A stretch of 64,000 nt of DNA from Micavibrio_A sp041655955 (lineage in GTDB: Bacteria > Pseudomonadota > Alphaproteobacteria > Micavibrionales > Micavibrionaceae), in NCBI GenBank assembly GCA_041655955.1, contig JBBAEN010000002.1, positions 682,001 to 746,000 of the forward strand, given 5' to 3'. This document shows, piece by piece, positions 1 to 6,886 of this stretch (position 1 is its first letter; every line of letters starts with the position of its first letter). Below the pieces are notes generated by a model. The model saw nothing but the letters and a program-made list of their open reading frames with translations. It was not told where the DNA came from and ran no database searches. Both the position numbers and the translations under genes were made by a program.

Positions 1-857
1 ATGCGCTGCGCGATATCAACCTGACAATCCCCAAAGGTTCCATTTACGGGCTTCTGGGGCCGAACGGCGCAGGAAAATCGACGCTCATCAACATCATGGC
101 GGGGCTGGTTATCAAGACGGCGGGGACGGTGAAGCTCTGGGATCGCGACATCGACGCGGAACCGGAAAACGCCAAGGCCGCCATCGGCGTGATGCCGCAG
201 GAGATTAACTATGATCCGTTTTTCTCGCCTAAAAAATTGCTCGATATCCAGGCCGGCCTGTACGGCGTCCCGAAGGCGGAGCGGAGAAGCCTCGAACTGC
301 TCGATCTCGTCGGCCTGAAAGACAAGGCGGACGCCTATACGCGTTCCCTTTCCGGCGGGATGAAGCGCAGGCTCCTTGTCGCCAAGGCGCTGGTGCATAA
401 TCCGCCGATCCTCATCCTCGACGAACCGACCGCGGGCGTCGATGTCGAACTGCGCCAGATGCTGTGGGATCGCGTGCGGATGCTGAACCGGCGCGGCGTC
501 ACCGTCCTTTTGACGACGCATTATCTCGAAGAGGCCGAAGAGCTTTGCGACAATATCGCCATCATCAACCATGGCCGCATCATCGCCGACGAAAGCAAGA
601 AATCCCTGATGGCGCGGCTGGACAACAAGGCCATGATTTTCAAGCTCGACCGCGAAATCGGCGCTGTGCCGGAAAGCCTTGGCGGGCTTCATGCCGAACT
701 GGAAGATCCCCGCACGCTGACCGTCCGCTATTCGCCCAAGGACATTACAGCGGGGCATATTATCGCCCTGATACAGGGAGCGGGGCTGAATATCGCCGAT
801 CTCTCCAGCGAGGAATCGCGGCTAGAGGATGTTTTTCTGCAACTGACGCGGGCCTGA
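1..857 (+). CDS. ABC-2 type transporter ATP-binding protein, 5' end cut by window
   Basis: Nucleotide-binding subunit of an ABC exporter of the ABC-2 (COG1131, YadG-like) class; it would power a separate membrane subunit encoded outside the window. The open frame already runs at base 3, so the start lies upstream. In order it shows Walker A GPNGAGKST (bases about 54-80), the Q-loop in GVMPQE, the signature LSGGMKRR, Walker B ILILDEP and the H-loop in LTTHYLEEAEE. The family's conserved TAGVD follows Walker B. The C-terminal about 80 residues match the usual YadG-type extension. The substrate cannot be told. It is followed by tRNA-Arg, so no permease gene follows it in this window. Confidence 0.95.
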   Translation, partial: ALRDINLTIPKGSIYGLLGPNGAGKSTLINIMAGLVIKTAGTVKLWDRDIDAEPENAKAAIGVMPQEINYDPFFSPKKLLDIQAGLYGVPKAERRSLELLDLVGLKDKADAYTRSLSGGMKRRLLVAKALVHNPPILILDEPTAGVDVELRQMLWDRVRMLNRRGVTVLLTTHYLEEAEELCDNIAIINHGRIIADESKKSLMARLDNKAMIFKLDREIGAVPESLGGLHAELEDPRTLTVRYSPKDITAGHIIALIQGAGLNIADLSSEESRLEDVFLQLTRA

Positions 858-933
858 TGCCGCATAAAGAAGGGCGGACAGCCCTTAAATCCTTGTTGAA
901 CTACCGGTAATTTTAAGGCTACAAAGGGGCCAC

Positions 934-1009
934 GCGCCCGTGGCTCAGTGGATAGAGCGTTGCCCTCCGGAGGCAAAGGTCGTAGGTTCGAATCCTACCG
1001 GGCGCGCCA
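934..1009 (+). tRNA. tRNA-Arg (anticodon CCG)
   Basis: Complete 76-nt cloverleaf with encoded CCA. The acceptor stem GCGCCCG pairs with CGGGCGC, the D arm is GCTC/GAGC, the anticodon stem TTGCC/GGCAA carries the loop CTCCGGA (anticodon CCG, reads CGG), and the T arm is GTAGG-TTCGAAT-CCTAC. The discriminator is G. The next genes downstream are of low familiarity, and tRNA-Arg genes are frequent integration sites, but no repeated 3' end of the tRNA was found nearby. Confidence 0.97.
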
Positions 1010-1150
1010 TTTCCTTCTTTTTCCGCTTGATTTCATTTGCGTATCAAAAATCCCGCTTTTCATGGCAAAGCCGGGAGAGCGGATTATATGGTGCGGGGAA
1101 TAATCTTTTAATTTCATGCCATTAGCGCCGCCGCCCAAGGCTCAAAACCG

Positions 1151-1269
1151 TTCCTTTTTGAACTGTTGGAGCGCAGAGAAAGGCGGGAGCGAATTGTTCA
1201 ATGAAATTAAGGGGAGAAAACTTTGGAAAGACGCGCTATACTGTAAATAGAGTACCGTTCAAAAAGGAA
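1151..1269. repeat. 13-bp inverted repeat spanning the leader of the lipoprotein gene
   Basis: TTCCTTTTTGAAC at 1151-1163 is the exact reverse complement of GTTCAAAAAGGAA at 1257-1269. The right arm contains the likely Shine-Dalgarno AAGGAAGG of the TTG-started gene at 1274. ACCGTTC also precedes or overlaps both arms as a direct repeat. If transcribed together, the arms could pair across a 93-nt loop and mask the ribosome binding site. The same pattern could also be a protein operator. Confidence 0.6.
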
Positions 1270-1273
1270 GGAT

Positions 1274-1585
1274 TTGGAGCATCGTTTGAAATCAAGTCTT
1301 TATAGAAATCTATTTATATTTATTGCGGCCTTTGCATTGGCGGCCTGTTCCCAAAAACCCGCCACATCCGAAGCCGATATGGCTGAACTGGTCTTTATCG
1401 GCGCGGGCGAAACAAAGGTGATCGACCGCCATGGCCGCTGCATCATCCATGAGGATTTAAGAGCGCCGGATGCCCATGAGGGCTATTATGTAGCCACGAA
1501 TAAGCCAGTCTGGCTTTCCCTTAGCCTTGGCGATTATGACGATGAAAGCGGCGAAGTCGTTGTCCGCATGAGCGAGTGTCCATGA
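1274..1585 (+). CDS. small putative lipoprotein, unknown function
   Basis: A 103-residue protein starting at TTG 1274, chosen because AAGGAAGGA lies just upstream and no ATG fits. The N-terminus has a positively charged stretch, a hydrophobic segment and a lipobox ending in LAAC, so it is probably lipid-anchored after Cys25 or so. The mature part contains IDRHGRC followed by YVATNKPVW, a layout repeated at the start of the next protein (IDEHGEC ... FVSTRTAPEW), which points to a shared small domain. Its stop overlaps the next ATG (ATGA), so the two are translationally coupled. No family is recognised. Confidence 0.7.
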   Translation: MEHRLKSSLYRNLFIFIAAFALAACSQKPATSEADMAELVFIGAGETKVIDRHGRCIIHEDLRAPDAHEGYYVATNKPVWLSLSLGDYDDESGEVVVRMSECP

Positions 1586-2541
1586 CGATGCGCGCGCTTG
1601 CCATGGCTCTTTTGATGATGCTGGCGGGTGCGGCGGCGAGCTATGCCGCCAATGGCTATGATGTACCCGTAGGCGCAACCGTCACGATTGACGAGCATGG
1701 CGAGTGCCGCGAAGTAACCAATCCGGCGGGCCAACCGGCTAGCCGCTTTGTTTCCACCAGAACCGCGCCCGAATGGCAGAGTTTTCGCGATAACCCGAAT
1801 GGCCTTGTCATGGCGGCGTGTGTTGTAAACTGCACGGCTCCATGGGGCGGGACGGTCGCGCATGGCACAGGCATCACAGCTTATCAGGCGGCGAGCGTCC
1901 CGCATGGCAGCGGGTGCGGCGGCGAAATCCGCGTATGTAACAATGGCATCCTGACCGGTTCCTATATGCATCAGGCTTGCACCGTTGATCCGCCGCCGGG
2001 CGGGTATCTTGTGCCGGTCATGTTAGCAAATGGACTTCCAACCTGCGCGGGAACTATAGGAGATAGATGCTCTCCCATAACTCACTATTTTCCGTCTGGC
2101 ACCAGTCCCGCAATATGGATGACCCAAACTCCGACCTGTCAAGAATGTGGTGGTGATGGATGCATAGGCATGGTCTGTAATGCCAATCCGAAAATATTAT
2201 GCGCCTACTTTAACTCAATCGGGCTACTACCCGATAATATTTATGCGGCAGACCTACGCTATGCGCGGCAATTCGTGCCTGATTCCGTGAATCGTGGCTA
2301 TCGTCTTTGGGCCGAACCGCTCACCGCATATCTTAAGCGCAACCCTGATAGCATCCTCATTCCAATCCTGCATCCGCTCGTAAATGGCTGGGCCGAGGAA
2401 ATGGCTTACCGCATGGGCGAGGTCGATAAGCCAAACTGGATTGGCCGTGTGCTTATCCATATCGGAACGCCGATTGCATCGGCATTAGGATGGTTTGCCA
2501 ATCTAACTAGCGGCGCCGATAATATTGGCGAGCAGCAGTAA
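1582..2541 (+). CDS. Cys-rich exported protein of unknown function
   Basis: ATG 1582 is preferred over GTG 1576 because it makes an ATGA overlap with the upstream gene; ATG 1588 is also possible. The protein (319 aa) begins with a signal peptide ending near SYAA. Residues about 30-75 carry the IDEHGEC ... RTAPEW motif shared with the upstream lipoprotein. A middle region holds many cysteines, including CQECGGDGC and VCNNGILTGSY. The C-terminal roughly 90 residues begin after a Cys and contain an amphipathic LRYARQFVPDSV ... WAEPL stretch that loosely resembles CFI-box-type C-terminal regions; that resemblance is only an impression. Probably envelope-exposed and disulfide-bonded. Confidence 0.75.
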   Translation: MTMRALAMALLMMLAGAAASYAANGYDVPVGATVTIDEHGECREVTNPAGQPASRFVSTRTAPEWQSFRDNPNGLVMAACVVNCTAPWGGTVAHGTGITAYQAASVPHGSGCGGEIRVCNNGILTGSYMHQACTVDPPPGGYLVPVMLANGLPTCAGTIGDRCSPITHYFPSGTSPAIWMTQTPTCQECGGDGCIGMVCNANPKILCAYFNSIGLLPDNIYAADLRYARQFVPDSVNRGYRLWAEPLTAYLKRNPDSILIPILHPLVNGWAEEMAYRMGEVDKPNWIGRVLIHIGTPIASALGWFANLTSGADNIGEQQ

Positions 2542-2561
2542 AAGTAATATCCGGCCTGTCT

Positions 2562-2786
2562 TTAAAGCCCGCGCTTGGCGCGCAATTCTTCAAGGCTCGG
2601 AATCGCCTCTTTCGGTATCTGCATGGTGGCATCGTCGCGCGGATAGCCGGTAAATGTTTCGCGGAAGCCCAAAGCCTCGTATCCGGTGATGGGGAGGCCC
2701 TGCAAGCTCTTTTCCAGCCCGCTAATCGCCAGTTTGAGAAGGGCGGCTATGCCCTCATCCGTGCAATCGGCAAGCCGCGCTGTCAT
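2562..2786 (-). CDS. small hypothetical protein
   Basis: A 74-residue reading frame starting at ATG 2786; an in-frame TTG at 2801 would add five residues. The composition is that of a soluble mixed alpha protein, with a helix around LLKLAISGLEKSLQ and a C-terminal PSLEELRAKRG. It lies 34 nt downstream of another small minus-strand gene and converges on the Cys-rich protein gene. No Shine-Dalgarno stands out and no family is recognised, so it is supported only by plausible composition and gene order. Confidence 0.45.
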   Translation of the reverse strand: MTARLADCTDEGIAALLKLAISGLEKSLQGLPITGYEALGFRETFTGYPRDDATMQIPKEAIPSLEELRAKRGL

Positions 2787-2820
2787 AAAGTTTTCGGGCA
2801 AACAGGCCGGACAGGAAGCC

Positions 2821-3033
2821 CTAGGCTTCTTTTGCCTGGCGATTATCCTTTTTAGCTTGCGCGTTCTTTACAAACTGGGGAACGCGGCCGCGTTCGGAGC
2901 CGGTAATATCGATAGTGGGTTTCGGGCTCGTCACGGAGATTATGCCGCGGTTTTTATAATGCCGGGGGAAGGGCGGCCATTGACCGGTTTTTCCTCCGCT
3001 TGCCGCTCGCGGGCGATGGGGATGCTCATAATA
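2821..3033 (-). pseudogene. small hypothetical gene, possibly frameshifted
   Basis: Two frames together look like one small gene. ATG 3033 has a good Shine-Dalgarno (AAGG seven bases upstream) and opens with MSIPIARERQAEEKPV, but that frame stops after 29 codons. The overlapping frame continues with a plausible sequence from WPPFPRHYKNRG through PKPTIDITG to the stop at 2821. Joining them needs a one-base correction near 2980-2990. The continuous alternative is a GTG start at 3060 without a convincing ribosome site. No family is recognised. Whether this is a real mutation, a sequencing error or just the GTG-started gene is open. Confidence 0.45.
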
Positions 3034-3196
3034 TGACCTTATCGTCTGTGGCTCGCCCACGATTGGGGCTTGTGGAAAGTTTCGCGGAATTTATTGAAAT
3101 ATAACAATTTATGAAAAAGTTTTTCTTTTAAAATGTTTTTATCTTGCCCCTATTCTGTGCGAGCATAGGCGGCATATTCAAGCACTAAGGACTCTT

Positions 3197-4942
3197 ATGG
3201 CCGTACCACATGATCTCCCCCTCGTTTCCACTGTTGCCGTCGGCCTGTCTGCGGCGTTCGTTTTGGGGATGGTGGCGTCGAAATTGCGGATTCCGCCGAT
3301 TGTCGGCTATCTCCTCGCGGGCATCATTATTGGGCCTATGACCCCCGGCTTTACAGCCGATATCGACCTTGCGAACCAGCTTGCGGAAATCGGGATCGTC
3401 CTTTTGATGTTCGGGGTCGGGCTGCATTTTTCCCTGAACGACTTGATGGAGGTCAAGCGCATCGCGATACCGGGGGCGGTCGGGCAAATGGGCGCCGCCA
3501 TCCTGCTCGGCGCGGGGCTTGCGCATTTATGGGGCTGGCCGCTGGCCCACGGGTTGATGTTCGGCCTTGCCATGTCCTGCGCCAGCACGGTGGTGCTTAT
3601 CCGCGCCATGGAAGAGCATAATCTGATGCATACGATGAACGGGCATATCGCGGTCGGCTGGCTCATCGTGGAAGATCTCGCCACGATCCTTGCGCTGGTG
3701 CTTATACCGGCGATCGCAATGTCGGGTATCGCCGGTGAATATAGCGCCCGGCTTGCGACGCAGGATATGGATACGGGGGGGATGGGGCCGTCTTTCCTGA
3801 TCGTCCTTGCGGTCGTCAAGATTATCGCCTTTATCGCGATCATGCTGATTGGCGGAAGGCGCATCCTGCCATGGCTTTTAAAGGCCGTATCCAAGACGGG
3901 GTCGCGGGAATTATTCACGCTGGCGGTTTTTGCCGTTGCGGTCGGGCTTGCTTTCGGGGCTGCGACCTTGTTCGGCGTGTCTTTCGCGCTCGGCGCGTTC
4001 TTTGCGGGCATGATGATCCGCGAATCCGACATGAACCACGAAGTCGCGGACAGGGCCTTGCCGTTTCAAGACGCCTTTGCCGTTTTGTTTTTCGTCGCCG
4101 TCGGGATGCTGTTTAACCCCTCTATCCTCATAGAGCAGCCGCTTCATGTTTTCGCGGCTGTCGCCATTATCATGATCGGAAAGTCGATTGTGGCTTTCCT
4201 GATCGTCCTTATTGTGGGCTATCCTATCAAAACGGCGCTTTTAGTGTCGGCCAGCCTTGCGCAGATCGGGGAGTTTTCATTCATCCTCGCCGCGCTCGGC
4301 GTTGCTTACGGGCTTTTGCCCGAAGAGGGGCAAAACCTCATCCTTGCGGGGGCGATTGTTTCAATTTCCCTAAACCCGGTTGCTTTCGTGGGCGTTAAAA
4401 AACTCTATGCCTTCCTGAAATCCCATCCGAGATATTCCAGGGTGCTGGACATACGCGAGGATAATCTTTCCCAGCTTGCGGCGGAAGAGCAGAAGAATTT
4501 GAAGGATCTCGTTATCGTCGTCGGCTATGGGCGCGTCGGGCGCGAAGTGTGCGACAATGTTCTTGACGCGCATTTTGACCTTGTCATTGTCGATGCGAAC
4601 AGGGAGCGTGTGGAGATGCTCCGCGAGCTGGGCTACCATGCAATTACGGGCGACGGAACCCATGGCGACACGCTTGTCGAAGCCGCTATTCATAAGGCCA
4701 AGGCTCTTGTGATTGCCGTCCCCGATCCATTCGAGGCGCGCCGCATTCTGGAGGCCGCGCGCGAGGCAAAGCCCAATATCCGCACGCTTGTGCGCGCCTA
4801 TAATGACGAGGAAGTCTATTACTTCATCGAGCAGGAAGTGGATTTCGTGACAACCGGCCCGCGGGAAATAGGCCGCTCCATTATCCAATATCTGGAAGGA
4901 ATGCGCAGCGGCGTCCTTCCCCTCGCCAAAACCGGCCACTGA
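3197..4942 (+). CDS. ybaL: YbaL/KefB-type monovalent cation:proton antiporter
   Basis: CPA2-family antiporter of the inner membrane (581 aa), expected to exchange K+ or Na+ for protons. The first about 410 residues are a polytopic Na+/H+ exchanger domain with the family motifs PPIVGYLLAG, LMFGVGLHFSL and FALGAFFAGM, and close match in order to E. coli YbaL. A cytosolic TrkA-N (RCK) domain follows, with the Rossmann motif GYGRVG at about residues 440-445, which would gate transport through NAD(H). ATG 3197 has AAGGA five bases upstream. A strong hairpin terminator follows the stop. The 130 bases in front are AT-rich and probably hold its promoter. Confidence 0.95.
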   Translation: MAVPHDLPLVSTVAVGLSAAFVLGMVASKLRIPPIVGYLLAGIIIGPMTPGFTADIDLANQLAEIGIVLLMFGVGLHFSLNDLMEVKRIAIPGAVGQMGAAILLGAGLAHLWGWPLAHGLMFGLAMSCASTVVLIRAMEEHNLMHTMNGHIAVGWLIVEDLATILALVLIPAIAMSGIAGEYSARLATQDMDTGGMGPSFLIVLAVVKIIAFIAIMLIGGRRILPWLLKAVSKTGSRELFTLAVFAVAVGLAFGAATLFGVSFALGAFFAGMMIRESDMNHEVADRALPFQDAFAVLFFVAVGMLFNPSILIEQPLHVFAAVAIIMIGKSIVAFLIVLIVGYPIKTALLVSASLAQIGEFSFILAALGVAYGLLPEEGQNLILAGAIVSISLNPVAFVGVKKLYAFLKSHPRYSRVLDIREDNLSQLAAEEQKNLKDLVIVVGYGRVGREVCDNVLDAHFDLVIVDANRERVEMLRELGYHAITGDGTHGDTLVEAAIHKAKALVIAVPDPFEARRILEAAREAKPNIRTLVRAYNDEEVYYFIEQEVDFVTTGPREIGRSIIQYLEGMRSGVLPLAKTGH

Positions 4943-4975
4943 TGGCGCCGTGCCGGGCGGAGGCGATAAAAGAAA

Positions 4976-5006
4976 AGGGCGGCATGGATATGTGCCGCCT
5001 TTTTTC
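4976..5006 (+). terminator. rho-independent terminator of ybaL
   Basis: A 7-bp GC-rich stem (GGCGGCA 4978-4984 with TGCCGCC 4993-4999), an 8-nt loop and a run of six T's lie 35 bases after the ybaL stop. It separates that gene from the convergent minus-strand gene. Confidence 0.9.
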
Positions 5007-5035
5007 ATCGTAGCCTATGCCGCCACCTAACCGGA

Positions 5036-6253
5036 TTAGTTGAGGATGAGATTGGCTCCCAGAGGCCGCCAATTCGGCAGGTGGCGCATAATGACCTCGC
5101 GGTCGCGTTCAGGCGGCTTGCCGAATTCCTCTATGAATTTCTTCGCAAGGGCGTGGGCGGATTCTTTTGTAGGCGCGCTGTGCTGCGGGAGCAGCTTCTT
5201 GTTGAGGAAGCGATCAAATCCTTCTTCCTTGAAGACCTTGTCGTATAAAACGCGGGAGAAACCGTTAAGGAGATCGATTCTCGCATCCAGCCTGCTGTAA
5301 TTGCTGCTGGCTGTCCGGCGGTCGCTGGTATCGCGAACCGAGGCGCAGCGTTTGTAAAAGTCCGGCAGCGCCTCATGCATCGTCTGACGCGTGATGCCCA
5401 TGAAACGGCGGGTCATGCGGTTCAGATCCTGTACGCATTCAGGCTCGAACTTTACTTCGGACAAGATGGATTCGCCGGCGAAAAGTTGATCGTCGGGGAT
5501 CGTTGTCCGCCAGATGGATTTATAATCGCGGTAACCGTTGCTTTTCGGCTTGTAAAGCGAGTTTTTCCGGCCCAGCGCCATGGCCGGTTCCGATTCAACG
5601 GCCATGATCGCATCGCCCATGGCGTTCAGGCTGCGTTCGCGCGCGGCCTTATGCGGGCTGTCATTCAGGAAGATATAAAGCGCGCGTGAATAATCCTTGA
5701 TGCGCTCTGCCGGATCCAGCTCGTTCTTGAGCGTGGCGGATTCAAACGGTTTGACGCACGGCCCGACGATCGCGACCTGCGCCCGCGAGTCCAATCCATG
5801 CTGCTGGCAATAATCATCAAGCCATTCGCGGAAGCCAAGCCGGCCATGTTCGTATGACTGGTTATAGGCATCGGGCGAGATGAAAATATAGGAAAGATCC
5901 TGTTGCTTGCAAAAAGCGGCCAGTTGTTTTTGCAGGGCGGGCGTGCCTTGCGCCGCCAGATCCAGATAGGTTTCAACGTCGAGGCCCCTGACCGGCTGTG
6001 CCAGTGTGTCCCACCCCCAGGAAGGATTGTAGGCGTTTTCCGCCGCGGCTTTCAGTTCTTCTACTAAATCAAGACCCATAGATCCGTACTCCCTCAAATA
6101 CTGATCTGACCCAAAAACAATATTATGTATAAAGGATTGCAAAAACCCCTTATCATCAATGCGTTGTAAGAATGGTAACAAAAGAACCAAGCTGAATACA
6201 AGGATAAAATAATATTCTCCCGCCAGCTTCTTGAGATAAGCCCAACTATCCAT
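5036..6253 (-). CDS. membrane-anchored protein of unknown function, possible degenerate RelA/SpoT-like domain
   Basis: A 405-residue protein with one hydrophobic segment near residues 12-29 (YYFILVFSLVLLLPFL) and a long remainder on one side of the membrane. The middle contains KDYSRALYIFL, then YKPKSNGYRDYKSIW and ILSEVKF, an order reminiscent of the (p)ppGpp synthetase fold (an aspartate-bearing strand, a K-x-NGYRS-like loop, and an E-x-Q strand). Here the last motif reads EVK rather than E-x-Q, so even if the fold is right, activity is uncertain. The gene stands alone, divergent from ndk. The family assignment is an inference from motif order only. Confidence 0.6.
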   Translation of the reverse strand: MDSWAYLKKLAGEYYFILVFSLVLLLPFLQRIDDKGFLQSFIHNIVFGSDQYLREYGSMGLDLVEELKAAAENAYNPSWGWDTLAQPVRGLDVETYLDLAAQGTPALQKQLAAFCKQQDLSYIFISPDAYNQSYEHGRLGFREWLDDYCQQHGLDSRAQVAIVGPCVKPFESATLKNELDPAERIKDYSRALYIFLNDSPHKAARERSLNAMGDAIMAVESEPAMALGRKNSLYKPKSNGYRDYKSIWRTTIPDDQLFAGESILSEVKFEPECVQDLNRMTRRFMGITRQTMHEALPDFYKRCASVRDTSDRRTASSNYSRLDARIDLLNGFSRVLYDKVFKEEGFDRFLNKKLLPQHSAPTKESAHALAKKFIEEFGKPPERDREVIMRHLPNWRPLGANLILN

Positions 6254-6378
6254 GGTCTGTACGGATTTTTATCTATATTTGCCTGTGGATAAGATGCTTG
6301 TCACGGGCCGGCCTAAAAAAGCTTGTATCCATGCGGGGGGCTGTTTATAAGGGGCGCGATCCGGCTATACGCAAAATC

Positions 6379-6393
6379 TTAACGAAGCTTAAC
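6379..6393 (+). promoter_or_regulatory. TTAA-N6-TTAAC element upstream of ndk
   Basis: TTAACGAAGCTTAAC lies 14 bases before the ndk start. It resembles the alphaproteobacterial CtrA site (TTAA-N7-TTAAC) but the spacer is six rather than seven, so CtrA binding is doubtful. Confidence 0.2.
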
Positions 6394-6406
6394 ACAGAGG
6401 TTAATT

Positions 6407-6829
6407 ATGGCGATTGAACGCACCCTATCTATTTTGAAACCAGACGCCACGCGCCGCAACCTGACGGGCGCCATCAATGCGAAGTTGGAGGAAGCGGGCC
6501 TGCGCATCGTCGCGCAAAAACGCGTTCGTCTTTCCCGTGAACAGGCCGAAAAATTCTATGACGTCCATAAAGAGCGCCCGTTCTATGGCGAGCTGGTTGA
6601 TTCCATGATCTCCGAACCGGTCGTCGTGCAGGTTCTGGAAGGCGAAAACGCCGTTCTTAAAAACCGCGAAGTGATGGGTGCGACAAACCCTGACAATGCG
6701 GATGCGGGAACGATCCGTAAGGAATTCGCGCTGTCCACGGGCGAAAATTCCGTTCACGGCTCGGACAGCCTTGAAAACGCGCAAACGGAAATCGCGTTTT
6801 TCTTCAAGGATGAAGAAATCGTCGGCTAA
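6407..6829 (+). CDS. ndk: nucleoside diphosphate kinase
   Basis: Transfers the gamma-phosphate of NTPs to NDPs through a phosphohistidine, keeping nucleotide pools balanced in the cytosol. The 140-residue length is standard. It begins ERTLSILKPDA, and the catalytic His117 sits in ENSVHGSDS, followed by the family's IAFFF end. ATG 6407 is preceded by AGAGG. It is a single-gene unit, divergent from the unknown membrane-protein gene and ended by a hairpin that overlaps the 3' end of the convergent kinase gene. Confidence 0.98.
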   Translation: MAIERTLSILKPDATRRNLTGAINAKLEEAGLRIVAQKRVRLSREQAEKFYDVHKERPFYGELVDSMISEPVVVQVLEGENAVLKNREVMGATNPDNADAGTIRKEFALSTGENSVHGSDSLENAQTEIAFFFKDEEIVG

Positions 6830-6853
6830 TTTTTTTCCGCATGAAGAAATGTG

Positions 6854-6886
6854 ATGGGCGGGGCTTTATTGCTCCGCCCATTCTTT
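6854..6886 (+). terminator. rho-independent terminator of ndk
   Basis: An 11-bp stem (6854-6864 with 6871-6881, one G-U pair), a six-base loop and TCTTTT lie 24 bases after ndk. The stop codon of the convergent kinase gene falls within the loop, so the two transcription units overlap here. Confidence 0.85.
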
